Assembly: GCA_051861545.1 (NCBI GenBank)
Contig: JBIMKP010000004.1
Coordinates: 62,001 to 126,000, forward strand
Reading direction: 5' to 3'
Source: CAISCU01 sp051861545
Lineage (GTDB): Bacteria; Bacteroidota; Bacteroidia; UKL13-3
DNA: 64,000 bases
The notes below the pieces were generated by a model. It ran no database searches. It was not told where the DNA came from and saw only the letters and a list, made by a program, of their open reading frames with translations. The position numbers and the translations under genes are program-made. Shown here piece after piece: positions 41,995-50,530 of this stretch (within the stretch, counting starts at the first letter, position 1; every line of letters begins with the position of its first letter).

Positions 41995-44199
41995 TTAATA
42001 TTTTTGGCCCCCTAATGCTAATTTTAGCTTTCGACGAAAATTAGATCGTTTCTTAGGAATTTCACCATAAATTGATTCTAATAAATCAGGTTCTACATGA
42101 TTCAAAATCACTTTAATTTTTCCTTCACACAATTTTTGGTAATTTTTCAATTGAAAACGGTCAGCATTTGTCCAAGATTTTTGAGCATGTACAACCAAAA
42201 TAGACAAATTTGATATTGAAATGAGTTGCGATGGAATTGGATATTTTTTTAATTCGGGAATTTCTAAAATGGTATAAGATATATCATCATTTGGACCTGA
42301 TTCATTCTCTCGTAAAAAATCATTAATACCATTATAATCAATGATATCTTCATTAACCTTATATACTTGAGTAACAACTTTAGGATTATTTTCACTCAAT
42401 TGAGCATCTAATACTTGTGAAGTTTCTGGATAAAGATATAAAACCTTATTTCGGATTCTTGATAGCTTTTTCACCAATTCTTCTGCGAAAAATGATTTCC
42501 CCTCACCTGACTTTACACTAAAAATGGCAATTAAATAATTTTTGCTATGAGGATTACTTTGTCTCAAATCAATAAAAACTTCATTAACTACTTGTTGCAT
42601 CATTGAAGAAGCAACTTCATCAATTCCAATTAATTTTGAATTTATTCCTTGTTTTTCAGGTAAGGCATTCAATAATGGTAAACCCAATATACTTTCTACT
42701 TTATCTGGCGACCTTAATGATTTATTAGTTAGTTCTTTGCCAATGTAAAATGAAAGTAACAAAACTAAACCAGCAATAAAACTACCAACAATTAATAAGG
42801 CTCTTTTTGAAGGAAGCGGTTGAAGTGGAAAAAATGGATTATCGATAACTTTGAGATTATTACTCATTTCTAAACTTTGTTGTCTAAGTTTAGCTAAGTT
42901 TAAACCATGCAAAACCGACAAATACTCTTTTTCATTTACTGAAATTTCTCTTTCTAATCTTCCTAATGTTGAACCTAATGGTGCAAATTCTTGATAAATA
43001 CCTTCGTATTGCTTCATTCGCATTTCAAATACTTGAAGCCTTCCTTTAGATTCTTCTAATTCAATAATCTTGCTCAACCATTCATTTAACAAAGATTCTT
43101 GAGGAACCCATTCTATTGAATTATTGAATTCGTAATAGTCTCTTGCCTTTTCTTTAAGTTTAATTTTTATAGCTTCTGCTTGGTCTTTTAAGTCTGCAAT
43201 ATTTTCTGCATTTGCTTTGTAAATTGAAGCATTCGTAATTTTAAAATTGATATTTGCTAAGTCTTGTCGCAATGTAACCAACTCCTCATTGTAGCCCACA
43301 AAATCGGAATAGTTGTTCATTTTTTCCTCTATTCTGGTTGTAGCTTTTTGAGCAGCTTCCAATTTCATTTTTTCTTTGTAGTAATCTGTCGACAAATCCT
43401 CTTTAGACTCTGCAACAAATTTTGCTTGTTCGTAATAATTAATGATTTTATTGTTTACACCAAAATCTCTCAGTTTATTTTCTGAAGATTGTAAAACAGA
43501 AAATGCATGTTGTAGTTGTTGTTCGAAATATTTAACGACATTTTGAGTTTCGGAACCTTTTATTCCTCTATATCTCATTGAAAATGCCTCAATATAAAAC
43601 TTCATAGCATTCCAACAAACACCAGGATCATTAGACTTCAGCGACATTTCCAACATATCACTTGAATTCTTTCTATTTACAGTTACACTTCCTGTTATAC
43701 TTCCTAAAAAATAGTAAGAGCCTGGAAATGTTAGTAAATCTCTAACAATATTTCTATTAGAACTATCTTTTATAGAATACAATAATTGTACTGTTTTGTT
43801 AAAGTTTCCTGCAACAATCAATTTATTTCTACTTTCCGCAGGCACCAATTCTTGTAGTTTTTGAAAACCTTTTATTCCCAAGATATTAGGATCAGGTTCC
43901 TTTAACAATAAATGTTGTGCAAGTAATTTAATTGCAACCTCTTCAACTGTTTCGCGACTTTTAATTGTAGTAATTAAATTGTCAAAAGCATTATTTACTT
44001 TAAAATTATCAAGTCTTTCTGTACCGTCATCTGTAATACTATATCCAGAAGCTAATCCAGTATAAATAGTTGTTTGGGTTTCGAATTCTTTAGGTAAATC
44101 TCTGGTGAAAAATATTACCATTCCAGCTAATAGGCACGGAAATATAAGCAACCACTTTGCATTTTTAAGTATAATTCTAGAGAAAACAATTAAATTCAT
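41995..44199 (-). CDS. Wzz/GNVR-type polysaccharide co-polymerase with degenerate BY-kinase domain
   Basis: A 734-residue inner-membrane protein. A first helix near residues 14-31, a long periplasmic coiled-coil region (about residues 190-460), a second helix around 470-485 (LLIVGSFIAGLVLLLSFYIG), then a cytoplasmic P-loop domain with Walker A FSVKSGEGKSFFAE. The usual Asp-rich Walker A-prime is degraded to YLYPETS, and Walker B is LEIPELKKY, without the DxPP. A Tyr-rich C-terminal cluster is lacking (only GGQKY at the end), so kinase activity is doubtful. It controls chain length and export of exopolysaccharide. Neighbours: TolC-like gene 9 bases upstream and Wzy-like gene downstream. Confidence 0.85.
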   Translation of the reverse strand: MNLIVFSRIILKNAKWLLIFPCLLAGMVIFFTRDLPKEFETQTTIYTGLASGYSITDDGTERLDNFKVNNAFDNLITTIKSRETVEEVAIKLLAQHLLLKEPDPNILGIKGFQKLQELVPAESRNKLIVAGNFNKTVQLLYSIKDSSNRNIVRDLLTFPGSYYFLGSITGSVTVNRKNSSDMLEMSLKSNDPGVCWNAMKFYIEAFSMRYRGIKGSETQNVVKYFEQQLQHAFSVLQSSENKLRDFGVNNKIINYYEQAKFVAESKEDLSTDYYKEKMKLEAAQKATTRIEEKMNNYSDFVGYNEELVTLRQDLANINFKITNASIYKANAENIADLKDQAEAIKIKLKEKARDYYEFNNSIEWVPQESLLNEWLSKIIELEESKGRLQVFEMRMKQYEGIYQEFAPLGSTLGRLEREISVNEKEYLSVLHGLNLAKLRQQSLEMSNNLKVIDNPFFPLQPLPSKRALLIVGSFIAGLVLLLSFYIGKELTNKSLRSPDKVESILGLPLLNALPEKQGINSKLIGIDEVASSMMQQVVNEVFIDLRQSNPHSKNYLIAIFSVKSGEGKSFFAEELVKKLSRIRNKVLYLYPETSQVLDAQLSENNPKVVTQVYKVNEDIIDYNGINDFLRENESGPNDDISYTILEIPELKKYPIPSQLISISNLSILVVHAQKSWTNADRFQLKNYQKLCEGKIKVILNHVEPDLLESIYGEIPKKRSNFRRKLKLALGGQKY

Positions 44200-44208
44200 T
44201 GGTTAGGT

Positions 44209-45051
44209 TTATTTTACTTTTAATTTAGTCAATTTAACCCCAATCCAATTTTCTAAAAAATAGTAATAAGTCATAAAATCTTTTTTCGTTAATTCTAAAT
44301 TGCTTTCAGCTAATGCTTGCAAGTTTTTTAAACGTGATAATTCTTGAGGATGAATTTTTCCTCTTTTCATTTCAACAGTTGCAATTTCTGATGTCAATTT
44401 TGCACTTTCTACATCTTGGGTTCTTATCCACAATAACTTTTGGGCAGCAAGTAAGTTAAAATAATCTTGAATGATTAACCTTCTTAAGTCCATTTCTTGA
44501 TCTAAACGTTTCGCTTTTGCCATATCAAGTTCTGCACGCATTTGCTTCATCCTGTAGTTTCTAGAAGTTAGTTCTGTTAATGGTAAAGTGAAATTAAAAC
44601 CTGCTCTCCATCCTACTCCTAAGCTATTGTTTAATACAGAACCATCTGCATTTACGGTGTTTAAATTGGTTTGATTTCCATAAGTATAATTAAAAAAACC
44701 TGTCATTCCATTCAACCATAAATACCTCGTATATTTTAAATTATAATCGGCCTTTCTTATACTCGCATCTTCAAACTTTAAATTAGGATTGTTTAATAAT
44801 GCAATTGTTATCAATGAATCTAAACCTGGTATTTGACTAGATAAATCGATGTCTGGATCAAATGTAATTGTATCAATTTGTATTCCTTTGGGAACGCTTA
44901 CTGGTTTATTGACAGCTAAAGCTGGTGATTTTTTAACTTGAATCTTAGTTGAATCTTGACCATAAATAATACCAGTAACTAAAATCATAAATGCAATTAA
45001 ATGCATGATTTTTAGGTATTTTATTGATATTAGATTTCGCTTATTCTTCAT
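44209..45051 (-). CDS. TolC-like outer-membrane protein of the exopolysaccharide cluster
   Basis: A 280-residue protein with a signal sequence (HLIAFMILVTGIIYG). It contains one outer-membrane-efflux repeat: LDSLITIALLNNPNLKFEDASI at the start, a strand region FNFTLPL, and long alpha-helical stretches with NYRMKQMRAELDMAKAKR and LTSEIATVEMKRGKIHPQEL. TolC proteins are usually over 400 residues with two repeats, so this is a half-sized member. It is first of the cluster and probably supplies the outer-membrane exit for the polymer in place of a Wza-like protein. A -7 promoter box is 15 bases upstream. Confidence 0.75.
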   Translation of the reverse strand: MKNKRNLISIKYLKIMHLIAFMILVTGIIYGQDSTKIQVKKSPALAVNKPVSVPKGIQIDTITFDPDIDLSSQIPGLDSLITIALLNNPNLKFEDASIRKADYNLKYTRYLWLNGMTGFFNYTYGNQTNLNTVNADGSVLNNSLGVGWRAGFNFTLPLTELTSRNYRMKQMRAELDMAKAKRLDQEMDLRRLIIQDYFNLLAAQKLLWIRTQDVESAKLTSEIATVEMKRGKIHPQELSRLKNLQALAESNLELTKKDFMTYYYFLENWIGVKLTKLKVK

Positions 45052-45065
45052 ATATATAATGTAAT

Positions 45066-45073
45066 CAAAAATA
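45066..45073 (-). promoter_or_regulatory. -7 promoter element of the exopolysaccharide cluster
   Basis: On the minus strand TATTTTTG, an exact TAnnTTTG match, lies 15-22 bases upstream of the TolC-like gene. No -33 TTTG at normal spacing. The rest of the 436-base gap to the Spy-like gene holds no gene or strong hairpin, only a GATATTTG (45450-45457) resembling a -7 box for the Spy-like gene. Confidence 0.45.
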
Positions 45074-45487
45074 TGGATGTTTAATTACTTTGATAAAAGT
45101 TGAAACACAGCTTTTTTAGTGAATAGTATTCATTTCTGTACACTTGGTTTTAAAAAAAAAATCAGGATTCCCCAAAGTTAATACCTTCATTTATATGTTA
45201 AGAGTTTTTTTATAAAAAATCTTGAATTATTTAAAGGTCTAGACAGAAACATAGTTATCTTTTTAGTTGCTACTAAATTGTAGTATTAAAAAGCAATAAT
45301 CCATAAAACCTTGCATTTAAATTAGTATAACTAAGTCTAATTGATTCTAATATAGATTTTCATCAGTCCCTAAATAAATTTCAAAGCATTGGTTTATAAA
45401 TACATAAGGCGATTGAGTAAAAAAAGAGTTAATCGAATTAAACTTTTTTGATATTTGCTTATCTTAAATTTTATAAAACATAATTAC

Positions 45488-45931
45488 ATGAAAAAGACTA
45501 TTGTATTATTAATTGGGTTATTCGTTATTTTTTTGAGTTTAAATGCTTCAGCTCAAAATAACAAAGCAGAAAAGAGAAAAGAAATAAAAGCAAAAGGTCA
45601 GGAATTTAAGGATAAACTTAATCTTACTGATGACCAAATGGTTAAAATGAAAGAAATTAGAAAAAAAACCAGAGAGGAAGTTAAAGCTAAACTTACTGCC
45701 AATCCGAATGCTAGTAAAGAAGAGAAAAGAAAAATGATGAGAGAAGCAATGGTGTCAGCTGATCAAGAAATTACAGCCATTTTAACTCCTGAACAACAAG
45801 TGATTTACAAGGAAGAAAAAGAAAAAAGAAAACAAGAAAGAATCAAAAAAATGAAACAAAATAAGGCTAAAAATAAAGCCAATCCTGAACAAGATAAAGA
45901 ACTTGAGGATGCAATTATGGATGGTTTATAG
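45488..45931 (+). CDS. Spy/CpxP-like periplasmic protein
   Basis: A 147-residue protein with signal peptide (IVLLIGLFVIFLSLNASAQ) and a highly charged, all-helical mature part. Two LTxxQ-type motifs characteristic of Spy/CpxP proteins are seen: NLTDDQMVKM and ILTPEQQVIY. The mature part is very rich in Lys and Glu. Members of the family act as ATP-independent chaperones or as stress-sensor modulators in the periplasm. The Met at 45488 is preferred, since it starts the signal peptide. A GATATTTG -7-like sequence lies 31-38 bases upstream, and a terminator follows. Single gene. Confidence 0.82.
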   Translation: MKKTIVLLIGLFVIFLSLNASAQNNKAEKRKEIKAKGQEFKDKLNLTDDQMVKMKEIRKKTREEVKAKLTANPNASKEEKRKMMREAMVSADQEITAILTPEQQVIYKEEKEKRKQERIKKMKQNKAKNKANPEQDKELEDAIMDGL

Positions 45932-45950
45932 TTAAATATAAAGTACATTT

Positions 45951-45990
45951 AAAAAGCCGTTTCAAAATAAAATTTGGAACGGCTTTTTTC
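45951..45990 (+). terminator. Terminator of the Spy-like gene
   Basis: AAAAGCCGTT pairs with AACGGCTTTT, extended by CAAA/TTTG, and is followed by T-runs. Confidence 0.85.
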
Positions 45991-46032
45991 TTTTTTTTAT
46001 TATGAGACTTTCTTTTTGATTTAATTTACAAA

Positions 46033-46962
46033 ATGAATCATTCTCAGCTTATCAGAAAAAAGGCAATGGAACTGGGCTTTACAGCTGTTGGTTTCAGCAA
46101 AGTCGGATTTCTTGAGGATGAAGCCAAACATCTTGAAACTTGGTTAAATTCAAATAAAAATGGCAAAATGTCTTATATGGAAAATCATTTCGATATGAGA
46201 CTTAATCCAACCCTATTGGTTCCTGGTGCAAAATCTGTCATCAGTTTTTTATACAACTATTTCCCAAATGAGGTTCAATCGAATAGCGATTTAAAAATAT
46301 CAAAATATGCTTATGGCGAAGATTATCATTTTGTTATAAAAGATAAACTTAAAGAGTTACTACAATTTGTTCAAACCGAAATTGGAAATGTAAATGGCCG
46401 TGCTTTTGTTGATTCGGCCCCTGTTTTAGAAAAAGCTTGGGCTAAAAAAAGTGGTTTAGGTTGGATTGGTAAAAACTCAAACCTTATTTCAAAATCAAAA
46501 GGAAGTTTCTTTTTTTTAAGTGAACTGATTATTGATTTAGAATTAGAATATGACTCAGCTCAAACAGACCATTGTGGCTCTTGTACCGCTTGTATCGATG
46601 CTTGTCCCACACAAGCGATTACTCCATATTCTGTTGATGGAAGTAAGTGTATCTCCTATTTTACCATCGAACTCAAAGAAGCAATTCCTAATGAAATGAA
46701 AGGTAAATTCGACAATTGGATGTTTGGTTGTGATATTTGTATGGATGTTTGTCCTTGGAATAGATTCTCGAAGCCTCATAATGAACCTAGATTTGAAATG
46801 AATTCAATTATAAAAACATATTCTTCAAATGATTGGAAAGAAATAACAGAAGAAGTTTTTGTCAAGTATTTTAAAGATTCGCCACTAAAAAGAAGCAAAT
46901 ACAACGGAATTAAAAGAAATATTGACTTCATATTGAATCTAGATCCTGAAAATAAAAATTAG
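46033..46962 (+). CDS. queG: Epoxyqueuosine reductase QueG
   Basis: A 309-residue iron-sulfur, cobalamin-dependent enzyme. Two [4Fe-4S] motifs are visible: CGSCTACIDACPTQAI and CDICMDVCPWNRFS, as in QueG. AFVDSAPVLEKAWAKKSGLG is the conserved block with the catalytic Asp region, and GWIGKNSNLI follows. It reduces epoxyqueuosine to queuosine, the last step in wobble-base tRNA modification. The next gene begins two bases after the stop, so it belongs to the same transcript even though the product looks unrelated. Length and motifs are complete. Confidence 0.95.
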   Translation: MNHSQLIRKKAMELGFTAVGFSKVGFLEDEAKHLETWLNSNKNGKMSYMENHFDMRLNPTLLVPGAKSVISFLYNYFPNEVQSNSDLKISKYAYGEDYHFVIKDKLKELLQFVQTEIGNVNGRAFVDSAPVLEKAWAKKSGLGWIGKNSNLISKSKGSFFFLSELIIDLELEYDSAQTDHCGSCTACIDACPTQAITPYSVDGSKCISYFTIELKEAIPNEMKGKFDNWMFGCDICMDVCPWNRFSKPHNEPRFEMNSIIKTYSSNDWKEITEEVFVKYFKDSPLKRSKYNGIKRNIDFILNLDPENKN

Positions 46963-46963
46963 C

Positions 46964-48175
46964 ATGAAAAAATATATTTTACTATTTGTTTTATTAATCT
47001 CAATAAAGACTGGATTTACGCAGGCAAAAACACATTTCGGAATGTTTGGTAACTTAAACTTTTCAATGGTTTCGGGTAAACCTACAGATGCTGTTGCAAG
47101 AGGTTTATACAGTATTGGTGCTTTTTATCAAACTCCTTTTACGCCTTATCATTCAAATAAATTTTTCAATAGCCAAGACTTTACTGTTGAATTAAGTATG
47201 AATTATATCGGTTTCAGAGATAAACAAACCGATTTTAGATACAATAACTATTATATAGATCCTGCTTTTTATGTGAATTATATTCCAGATAGAATGTCGG
47301 ATGATTTACGATTTATGATTGGTTTTAGACCTTCTTATTTACTCTATCAAAATAATGAAAGATTGAATTTTGGTAGTTATGAAATTGTTAGAAATGAAAG
47401 TAGAAATCTTTATAAAGCAGGTGATTTAGATTTTGGTTTAACAGGAGGAATTAGTCTTTCATTGGGAAATGTGGCACGCATTGAAGTAAAATATACGCAT
47501 AGTATTACAAATCAAATAAAAGATAATGCCATAAAAGGACGTCCTTCAATTCTTGAATTTGGACTAAAAATTAGCGCTGTAGATGTTAAAAATACTTTGA
47601 TGAAAAAGGACAAAGAGATAACATCAGAATTGCAAAAACTATCTAAAGGCACCATGTTAGTTATGCTTGAAACTCCTAATGAAAAAGTTATTGAAAAACT
47701 AAGAACTAAAAATCGTTTAGCAGATATAAATTACTTAATTGAGCACCAAAAAATGACGAATTTGATGGTTATTTCTCAATTTAAAAAACACTTCGATTTC
47801 TGTAATATCATTTATTTTTATGACTCAAATGCAAATGATATTTCAAAAAGAAATTTCAGCAACAAGCTTTTTGATGCTAGCTTTAATCCAATTGCGACTA
47901 GCTTTGATACCAGTAATTATTTCTTAGCAGCATTTTGTGAAGATGTTTCAAACGTTACCAATAAAATTGATTATGGCTTGTACTTTTATGATGCTAATTT
48001 TATTCAATATAAAAAGCCTTATAATATTAGTGCCAATACCTTAAACATTTTTGCAAATGGTGATCCTATGAGTTATTTTAAACGTTTGAAAGTAACTTAT
48101 AACCAAAACGATTTTGCTAGAATTATCAAAAAATCGAGTATGAGATTGAAAAAATATAGTTTACCTAGTTACTAA
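46964..48175 (+). CDS. Unrecognised two-part outer-membrane protein
   Basis: A 403-residue protein with a signal peptide (LLFVLLISIKTGFTQ). Residues about 20-205 look like an outer-membrane barrel (FMIGFRPSYLLYQ, FGLTGGISLSLG, strand-rich and ending FGLKISAV). After a charged linker (MKKDKEI) comes a roughly 190-residue soluble domain with alternating strands and helices (KGTMLVMLE, FDFCNIIYFYDSNA, DYGLYFYDANF) that I do not recognise. It is directly co-transcribed with queG; there is no obvious functional link to tRNA modification. A terminator follows. The combination of barrel and soluble domain may be worth a structure prediction. Confidence 0.65.
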   Translation: MKKYILLFVLLISIKTGFTQAKTHFGMFGNLNFSMVSGKPTDAVARGLYSIGAFYQTPFTPYHSNKFFNSQDFTVELSMNYIGFRDKQTDFRYNNYYIDPAFYVNYIPDRMSDDLRFMIGFRPSYLLYQNNERLNFGSYEIVRNESRNLYKAGDLDFGLTGGISLSLGNVARIEVKYTHSITNQIKDNAIKGRPSILEFGLKISAVDVKNTLMKKDKEITSELQKLSKGTMLVMLETPNEKVIEKLRTKNRLADINYLIEHQKMTNLMVISQFKKHFDFCNIIYFYDSNANDISKRNFSNKLFDASFNPIATSFDTSNYFLAAFCEDVSNVTNKIDYGLYFYDANFIQYKKPYNISANTLNIFANGDPMSYFKRLKVTYNQNDFARIIKKSSMRLKKYSLPSY

Positions 48176-48194
48176 AATCTTAACCATTTGATAT

Positions 48195-48239
48195 AAAAAA
48201 AAGAGCTTGGAATATTTCTATTTTAAGCTCTTTTTTTTT
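48195..48239. terminator. Terminator between convergent genes
   Basis: AAAAAAGAGCTT pairs with AAGCTCTTTTTT and is followed by TTT on the plus strand and AAA before it, so it can serve both the outer-membrane protein gene and the convergent lipoprotein gene. Confidence 0.85.
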
Positions 48240-48247
48240 AGTTTTCT

Positions 48248-48997
48248 TTATGGACAAATCATTTCTAAATTTATCACTCCTAATTCGCCATCTTCATCAA
48301 AAATAATTTTAGTTGGCTTTCCAGATGAATTGAACTCATAAGTAAAACTTACGATTGTCTCCCCTGTTTCTCCATCCTTTTGTAAGTTTTTAGATTGAAC
48401 TCCCGTAAATTCCAAAATAGCATCAGTGGCTCCTAATGAATTCACTTTATCTGTATAGTATTCATACTCGGTAATATTGGTGGTATTTGAACTACTTACT
48501 TCAATTTCCTTTGTTAAGTTACCATTAGTCCACAAATAGGTTGTGGTGTAGGTTGTTGTTCCGCTTTGACTTAAGTACTCGGTTTTTCTTTCAATTAAAT
48601 TACCATCTGAATTGTACTTATAATAAGTGAATTCTCCACTAGTTGCTGTTGTTGGATCTTGACCTTGGTAATAAGTAATTGAACTTCCAGTGGCTCTGCC
48701 TTTAGAATCTAGAATGTATTCACCTTTTTCTCTACCTGTTGAATTTACATAACTAGCTTTTCCAAGTTCATAAGTGTATGTAAAGGTATTAGTTAAAACA
48801 TTTTCTTCAAATTCTTCAATCTTTGAAACTTTTCCTGATGAATTGTAAGTGATTTTAGTTTCATTATTTACATCATAATACCTTGTTATTTTACAATTTG
48901 TTAAATCAGAACCACTTGTTGAAGTGTTCTTAGTTTCTTCTTTTTTACAAGAATTTAATGAAATTACAATTAGCAAAAACGTTGCAATTTTTTTCAT
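48248..48997 (-). CDS. Lipoprotein with YD-like repeats (paralogue at 36000)
   Basis: A 249-residue lipoprotein (signal ending SLNSC, Cys17) with a Ser/Thr linker. Short YD-like repeats follow, such as YNSSGKVSKI, YILDSKGRATGS, YKYNSDGNLIERKT and YEFNSSGKPTKI, with many Thr-Tyr-Thr strands. It shows the same order of segments as the lipoprotein at 36000-36770, including the DKVNS / DKSDS loop and the V(Q)SKNL segment before the last repeat, so the two are paralogues. Likely located on the periplasmic or surface side of the outer membrane. No function is known to me. Confidence 0.75.
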   Translation of the reverse strand: MKKIATFLLIVISLNSCKKEETKNTSTSGSDLTNCKITRYYDVNNETKITYNSSGKVSKIEEFEENVLTNTFTYTYELGKASYVNSTGREKGEYILDSKGRATGSSITYYQGQDPTTATSGEFTYYKYNSDGNLIERKTEYLSQSGTTTYTTTYLWTNGNLTKEIEVSSSNTTNITEYEYYTDKVNSLGATDAILEFTGVQSKNLQKDGETGETIVSFTYEFNSSGKPTKIIFDEDGELGVINLEMICP

Positions 48998-49020
48998 AGA
49001 AATTTGTTTTGTAGTTTATT

Positions 49021-49049
49021 AAAAAAAAATCCTCCCGAAGGAGGATTTA
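49021..49049 (-). terminator. Terminator of dnaN
   Basis: AAATCCTCC and GGAGGATTT form a perfect 9-bp stem around CGAA; on the minus strand nine T follow. It lies 14 bases after the dnaN stop. Confidence 0.92.
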
Positions 49050-49062
49050 ACGAATATTTGAT

Positions 49063-50184
49063 TTAGTAATTGTTCAACATCATTGGCATAATCAGCATCA
49101 GCATTTCTTCGCTTGGTTCTTGCACCGATGGTACAATAACACCAGCTCTGTTAGGTTGTGACATTTCTAATGTTACTTGCATTGCATCCATTGAATTCAA
49201 CATCTCTAAGAAGTATTTAGAGTTGAAGCCAATTTCCATATCCTCACCTTCGTAAGAGCAAGTTAATTTCTCTTGAGCTTCATTTTCAAAATCAATATCC
49301 TCCGCACTGATAGTTAAATCACTACCTGCAATTTTCATTCTTATTTGATGGGTTGTTTTGTTTGATGTAATGGATACACGTTTAACAGACATCAATAATT
49401 CCGACCTATCAATAGTTAATTTGTTAGGATTTTCAGTTGGAATAACTGCTTTGTAATCAGGATATTTTTCGTCGATTAAACGACAAATCAAACTTACTTC
49501 ACCAAATTGAAAAAATGCATTTGAACGATTAAAGCTGATATTTACTTCAGTATCATCTGTAGGTAAAGCCGATTTTAATAAACTCAAAGCCTTTTTAGGA
49601 ATGATGAATGAATCTTCAACACCTGGTTTAATATCAGATCTAGAAATTCTAACCAATCTGTTTGCATCTGTTGCTACGAAAGTTATGCTATTTGCAAACA
49701 ATTGAACATAAACACCAGTTAAATTTAAACGTAATTCGTCGTTGCTACTAGCAAAAACAGATTTAACGATTCCTTTATGAAGAACTTTTCCTGGAATTTT
49801 AAAGGTATTTACTTCTTCTAATTCTGGTGATTTTGGAAACTCTTCACCTTTTTGAGCAGTTAATTTAAATCTTCCAGATTCGTATTTAATTTCAACAAAA
49901 CCTTTTTCGATATTGATTGAAAACGCCAATGGTTGATCTGGTAAAGATTTCAACAATTCCATAGTAGTTTTTGAAGGAATTGCAATTGAAACATCCTCTT
50001 TAGAATCAACTTTGATGTTTGTGCTCATAGTTGTTTCTAAATCTGTAGATGAAATATGTAATACACCATCCTTAATATCAAACAAAAAATTGTTTAAAAT
50101 AGGAATAATTGGTTTTGCAACTACTACTCCATCGATGTAAGACAAATGTCTCAACAATACGCTACTATTTACTATAAATTTCAT
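49063..50184 (-). CDS. dnaN: DNA polymerase III beta subunit (sliding clamp)
   Basis: A 373-residue sliding clamp. The start MKFIVNSSVLLRHLSYIDGV and the three-domain repeat with conserved segments NDELRLNLTGVY, FVATDANRLVRI and DEKYPDYKAVIP fit DnaN. The C-terminal end SEEMLMLIMPMML matches the hydrophobic cleft strand that binds polymerase. The clamp encircles DNA and tethers polymerase III and other factors. A longer frame from 50253 would add 23 poorly fitting residues, so the start at 50184 is used. Unlike in many genomes it is not next to dnaA. Upstream lies a DnaA-box-like TTATTCACA and a hairpin. A strong terminator follows. Confidence 0.96.
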   Translation of the reverse strand: MKFIVNSSVLLRHLSYIDGVVVAKPIIPILNNFLFDIKDGVLHISSTDLETTMSTNIKVDSKEDVSIAIPSKTTMELLKSLPDQPLAFSINIEKGFVEIKYESGRFKLTAQKGEEFPKSPELEEVNTFKIPGKVLHKGIVKSVFASSNDELRLNLTGVYVQLFANSITFVATDANRLVRISRSDIKPGVEDSFIIPKKALSLLKSALPTDDTEVNISFNRSNAFFQFGEVSLICRLIDEKYPDYKAVIPTENPNKLTIDRSELLMSVKRVSITSNKTTHQIRMKIAGSDLTISAEDIDFENEAQEKLTCSYEGEDMEIGFNSKYFLEMLNSMDAMQVTLEMSQPNRAGVIVPSVQEPSEEMLMLIMPMMLNNY

Positions 50185-50288
50185 ATCTCTCTTGTATTCT
50201 ATTACTAATGCTGAATTGGCTAGCAATCTAATGAAGTCTTGCTGCTTATTCAAAGATTATATCTCCAAAAACAAAAATACATGGCCCT

Positions 50289-50318
50289 CTTGGTGACTCC
50301 AACACCAAGTTATTCACA
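50289..50318 (-). promoter_or_regulatory. Hairpin and single DnaA-box-like site upstream of dnaN
   Basis: CTTGGTG and CACCAAG form a 7-bp hairpin (50289-50309) with a DnaA-box-like TTATTCACA (50310-50318) directly beside it. On the minus strand the hairpin lies about 105 bases before the dnaN ATG. A TAATTTTG -7 box lies at 50427-50420. One box in such AT-rich DNA may be chance, and it is not evidence of an origin. Confidence 0.3.
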
Positions 50319-50530
50319 ATTTTGCTCAGATTTTGTAGTTTGCTGATTTAAATCAACACTAACAGCTGATTACGCTTTATAGAGTCATTGTATTAATTTT
50401 TTGTGTTTTAACCTTCAAACAAAATTAAAATTTAAACATTCAATTTTTAAGGAATTCATTAAATTTTGCTAGATTCTTTTTACTTTAAAAAATTACCGAT
50501 TAATTCGAACTAAAACAATAAATTCGCTTT

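Noticed and set aside
50310..50318. Replication origin near dnaN
   Set aside because: Only one DnaA-box-like 9-mer was seen, no dnaA gene and no box cluster or clear AT-rich unwinding region.
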